Assembly (NCBI GenBank): GCA_013151215.1 | Contig: JAADIS010000049.1 | Coordinates: 3,180-38,587 of the forward strand | Length of the DNA stretch: 35,408 nucleotides | From: Chlorobiota bacterium | Lineage (GTDB): Bacteria > Bacteroidota > Bacteroidia > Bacteroidales > F082 | Direction of reading: 5' to 3' | Part shown: positions 32,586-35,408 of the stretch, one piece after another | How positions within the stretch are numbered: the stretch's first letter is position 1 | Layout of the letters: each line of letters begins with the position of its first letter | Notes under the pieces: model-generated | Databases searched by the model: none | What the model saw: the letters and a program-made list of their open reading frames with translations, nothing else | Told to the model about the DNA's origin: nothing | Program-made: the position numbers and the translations under genes

Positions 32586-34310
32586 CTAGGGCCTTATGAT
32601 AAATTTACCTTTATGATTATAACTTCCATTTGACAATGAATAGGAATATACGCCTGACTTTAAAGTTCTTAAATTTAAAGTTTTAATCTCATTTTCCGTA
32701 GCAAAAAGCAAGTTATCGGAACTAACCAACTGTCCTTGCAGATTATAAATCCTCAGATTATAAATTCCATCCGAAGTATTATTTAGTAATTTGATATTAA
32801 TTTTATCGACACAAGGATTTGGAAATAAAATACAATCATCTGCAACAATATTTTTATCAATTCCCAGCAGCAAGCTTTTGGCATAGTTTAATTGTACATC
32901 CACCCCAAGTTCATATTGTTGAATTACCGACTGGATATCGAGTGGCACATGTATGTCGGGCTGAACGCCACCTATCATGCTTGAATCCGAATCGAGCTGG
33001 ATATTAAGGTTTTCGTCGAGCGACCTAGCCTGAGGAAAAGTAACTGCTAATCCTTCAGGCAACAAAACCGGCTCAAAATCAACTATTCCGAAAGAAGCAT
33101 TTGTCCCCCAGTGAGAAACGATTTGGGCATTGTTTAAACGCTGGAACATCATTGCAAGCCCTTCGCCTGTACTTATGCAGTTTGGGTCAACAATTACGGC
33201 TATCTCCCCATTATATTTTGGCGTTAGAGGCTCTGTAAACAGGGAATAAACAACCTCATAATCATTGTCGCAAGTACTTGTAATATTCTCGTAAAACGAA
33301 GAGTTTTCATAGAAGAGGCCCATCATCACAGCAGCCTGTAGATCGTTTCCGCCAAGATTAAACCTTAAATCGACTATTAGCTTGTCAATATTGTTTTCGT
33401 TAAAATAACTTATGGCTTCCTGCACCATAATAAAGTCGGGGCTTTGCATTATTTCTTCAGGGGTCATCCCTTGTGATGCCTCGGCACCAATGTATAAATA
33501 GCCTACATTATTTTCTAATGTTTCGTAGTAAACAAGCGAATCCATATTTGGAGGTTGGGCAGTATTAAATAGCCCCATCATGTACATTTGCATCGAATCG
33601 TCGAAGGCTGTAAGATTAATTGTACTTATTGCCTTTGTTTTATTACTGATAAATGAGATTTCGGCTGTGGCATTTATCGAGTCGCGGCTAAGCATCAAAT
33701 AACGGCTAAACATTCGGCCTCCGGCAGTGGCATAATTTCTAAAATAATTCAGATACTCCCTACTTCCAACAGAATCAATATTTATACCGTTCCATGTTTG
33801 TATTTTGTCACCGGTGCGCAATCCGGCATCGTAGGCAGGACTTTCTTCGGGAAGCAGGGAAACAACAACGGATCCATCATCAACGGGAATCATATTGAAA
33901 CCATATGTTCCGGCAATCATGCTTTGTTTAAAACTATCAATATTGCCAACTAATTCAATATGCCCATCAGGAATTTGATATAGATATTCAAAAAGATGAC
34001 TTATAAAGCTTATGGTATCATTATTAATTTGGTCCTTATTAATAAGGATTTCGGCAACAGTTTTTTTTTCAGGCCAGTCAACTGCCTTCAAATCCGTAAA
34101 AGGATACCTAAGCGATAAACAAGCATGCAACGAATCGAAAGCGTCTGTCCAGCTTAAATTTGAGTAATCGAATGAGGAAACACTCCCGGGAGCATTAATT
34201 TGTGCGAACATCCCTATTGGTATAATGCTAATAAACAGAACAATAATAAATATCTTTATTCTCCTAACATTTTTTTTGTTACAAAAATGATTTGCAAATT
34301 CTATTTTCAT
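32586..34310 (-). CDS. Secreted S41-family protease with T9SS C-terminal sorting domain
   Basis: 574 residues. Signal anchor/peptide about 18-37 (IKIFIIVLFISIIPIGMFAQ). A PDZ-like region lies at about 138-180 (SLLPEESPAYDAGLRTGDKIQTWNG). The S41 catalytic core follows, with DLRFNLGGND (314-323) and the nucleophile Ser380 in NCISTGEGLAM. The last 85 residues (LFPNPCVDKINIKL...IYNLQGQLVSS...LKSGVYSYSLSNGSYNHKGKFIIRP) are a T9SS type A sorting domain, so the protein should cross the outer membrane and be attached or released. The family resembles C-terminal processing and tricorn-like proteases; the substrate is unknown. It starts 18 bases after the stop of the upstream C45-like gene, so they form an operon; no -7 element was seen between them. 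Confidence 0.92.
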   Translation of the reverse strand: MKIEFANHFCNKKNVRRIKIFIIVLFISIIPIGMFAQINAPGSVSSFDYSNLSWTDAFDSLHACLSLRYPFTDLKAVDWPEKKTVAEILINKDQINNDTISFISHLFEYLYQIPDGHIELVGNIDSFKQSMIAGTYGFNMIPVDDGSVVVSLLPEESPAYDAGLRTGDKIQTWNGINIDSVGSREYLNYFRNYATAGGRMFSRYLMLSRDSINATAEISFISNKTKAISTINLTAFDDSMQMYMMGLFNTAQPPNMDSLVYYETLENNVGYLYIGAEASQGMTPEEIMQSPDFIMVQEAISYFNENNIDKLIVDLRFNLGGNDLQAAVMMGLFYENSSFYENITSTCDNDYEVVYSLFTEPLTPKYNGEIAVIVDPNCISTGEGLAMMFQRLNNAQIVSHWGTNASFGIVDFEPVLLPEGLAVTFPQARSLDENLNIQLDSDSSMIGGVQPDIHVPLDIQSVIQQYELGVDVQLNYAKSLLLGIDKNIVADDCILFPNPCVDKINIKLLNNTSDGIYNLRIYNLQGQLVSSDNLLFATENEIKTLNLRTLKSGVYSYSLSNGSYNHKGKFIIRP

Positions 34311-34328
34311 GTCCCTAATTATTATGTT

Positions 34329-35408
34329 CTAAAACTTAATTTCCTGAAATTTCCTCTCACAAGGATTGCCATAAGATATACGCCATGAACCTTCATTTAT
34401 ATCAAATAAGGTACTTCCCAATGTTTGTCCGGTTATCCCGTTGCTTGCTCCATGAGCGCAGGGCGAATCGGGTGAGTTTTCATGGCTCGAAAGGAAGTCC
34501 GTCAGCAGACTGCCCTCCGCAGGTACAGAATTGACGGAATAATCATTAGCAAGTGAAGTGAGCAGCTCGTATCTGGACAATGAGTTGAGGTCTTCATAAC
34601 ATAAACTATCCATACCGGTTTGAAAAAAATGATTGGTGTGCACATACCAGCCATCCACTTGCTGTATATAGTATTTAGAAGGGGCGACCTCAATTCCTAC
34701 CATTTTTTGATCGCTATAAGAGGCTATATTGACATGAAAACAATAGGCTCTGTCAGGGATAGTTGCTTTTGCAATAGCCTCATCCATATTAGTTGCCTCC
34801 ATGAGCGATCGTTGTATAAACGAATTGGGTATCCCGCCTATATTAATTTGTTTGCCCGAAATATAATTGCCACTGTAGAAAATTCCGTGATCATTCATTG
34901 AAGGAGCAACACCCATTAGCATTCCCGGATAGCAAAAACTAATAAACGCAGGTTTATCTGTGGGACGGGCTTTCACAATAAACATAATATCATTGAATAT
35001 CGGCGCACCATCTTCATTGTGTGCAAGGAAAAACTTGCCGTTTTCGAAATAACTCACTGAGGAGCATCCCGTTAGGTTCCTCACTTGAGGGTTCTGCAAC
35101 AAAGCAACATATTCTGAAAACGTGCTGTAGATCATGAATTTTTTCAAGGGAAAGCCGGAACCGTCGGCCATGCCCTGAAGTTCTTCAACAAACTGTGGAT
35201 AATTCGCTTGCACCTTGTCGAGAAATGAATAATAATACTTATTGGTGTCCTGTGCGATAAACGACTCTATATAGGAGTATATTTCTGAGCTGCGATCAAA
35301 CAATTCAGTAATTTGAAGCTTGAAGGTTGAGCCAATTGCTTTCCCTATCTCATAATTACTCCCGGAAACCTCCAAAACAGGAAAGTAACTTACCGGAGCA
35401 GTTTCGGT
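34329..35408 (-). CDS. C45-family autoproteolytic acyltransferase/hydrolase, 5' end outside the window
   Basis: At least 359 residues; the frame is still open at base 35408 (TETAPVSYFPVLEVSGSNYEIGKAIG...), and the only in-window start candidate is a TTG at 35375 inside this conserved opening, so the true start lies beyond the edge. The family pattern of acyl-CoA:6-aminopenicillanate acyltransferase-like Ntn hydrolases is clear: an N-terminal helical pro-segment with FVEELQGMADGSG, then the self-cleavage site G-Cys in NLTGCSSVSYF (the Cys codon is near 35065), FLAHNEDG, and the C-terminal IVEVAPS-like segment. These enzymes cleave or transfer amide-linked acyl groups; the physiological substrate is unknown. 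It is co-transcribed with the S41 protease. A signal peptide may lie in the missing part. Confidence 0.88.
   Translation of the reverse strand, partial: TETAPVSYFPVLEVSGSNYEIGKAIGSTFKLQITELFDRSSEIYSYIESFIAQDTNKYYYSFLDKVQANYPQFVEELQGMADGSGFPLKKFMIYSTFSEYVALLQNPQVRNLTGCSSVSYFENGKFFLAHNEDGAPIFNDIMFIVKARPTDKPAFISFCYPGMLMGVAPSMNDHGIFYSGNYISGKQINIGGIPNSFIQRSLMEATNMDEAIAKATIPDRAYCFHVNIASYSDQKMVGIEVAPSKYYIQQVDGWYVHTNHFFQTGMDSLCYEDLNSLSRYELLTSLANDYSVNSVPAEGSLLTDFLSSHENSPDSPCAHGASNGITGQTLGSTLFDINEGSWRISYGNPCERKFQEIKF

Overview
The window looks like a chromosomal segment of a Bacteroidota (Bacteroidales-type) bacterium. The evidence is internal: a SprE/PorW-type type IX secretion (T9SS) lipoprotein, T9SS C-terminal sorting domains on two secreted proteins, a CarboxypepD_reg-like TonB receptor, a PorV/PorQ-family barrel, a three-subunit fumarate reductase/succinate dehydrogenase in the order C-A-B, and perfect matches to the Bacteroidota -7 promoter element TAnnTTTG in front of about a dozen genes. 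Most Shine-Dalgarno sites are weak or absent, as expected for this phylum. No rRNA, tRNA or CRISPR array was seen.

Layout. 1-74: 5' end of an unidentified minus-strand gene. 159-2582 (minus): an M23 peptidase followed by a serine beta-lactamase-like protein. 2791-6456 (plus): porW/sprE, a bactofilin, an AtpZ/AtpI-like protein and a small membrane protein; this is the block that normally precedes atpB, but atpB does not follow. 6608-7090: an unknown single-membrane-span protein. 7201-16493: a tight operon of TonB-dependent receptor, giant T9SS-exported protein and PorV/PorQ-like protein. 16606-19296: greA, a HIT-family protein and an M14 metallopeptidase. 19326-21736: long-form purF (minus), divergent from a GNAT acetyltransferase. 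21916-23508: a secreted C69-type dipeptidase.

23513-25674 is the clearest accessory island. An AAA_14/DUF4143-type ATPase gene sits between two direct copies of a roughly 410-420 bp composite repeat built from hairpin REP/BIME-like units. Its promoter is embedded in three ATACTTAA sites spaced exactly 40 bp apart, two of which are (near-)palindromes flanking the -7 element. 25759-29153 (minus) is frdCAB/sdhCAB. 29425-30717 is a Xaa-Pro aminopeptidase. 30810-32513 is a soluble orphan histidine kinase that meets a Crp/Fnr-type regulator tail to tail with no intergenic base. 32586-35408 (minus) is a C45-type acyltransferase-like gene, cut by the window edge, followed by an S41 protease with a T9SS sorting domain.

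Functionally the window is mostly cell-envelope and protein-export business (T9SS, outer-membrane barrels, secreted peptidases), with housekeeping genes (greA, purF, fumarate reductase) and one repeat-bounded ATPase cassette. All assignments come from reading the sequence; no database searches were run.
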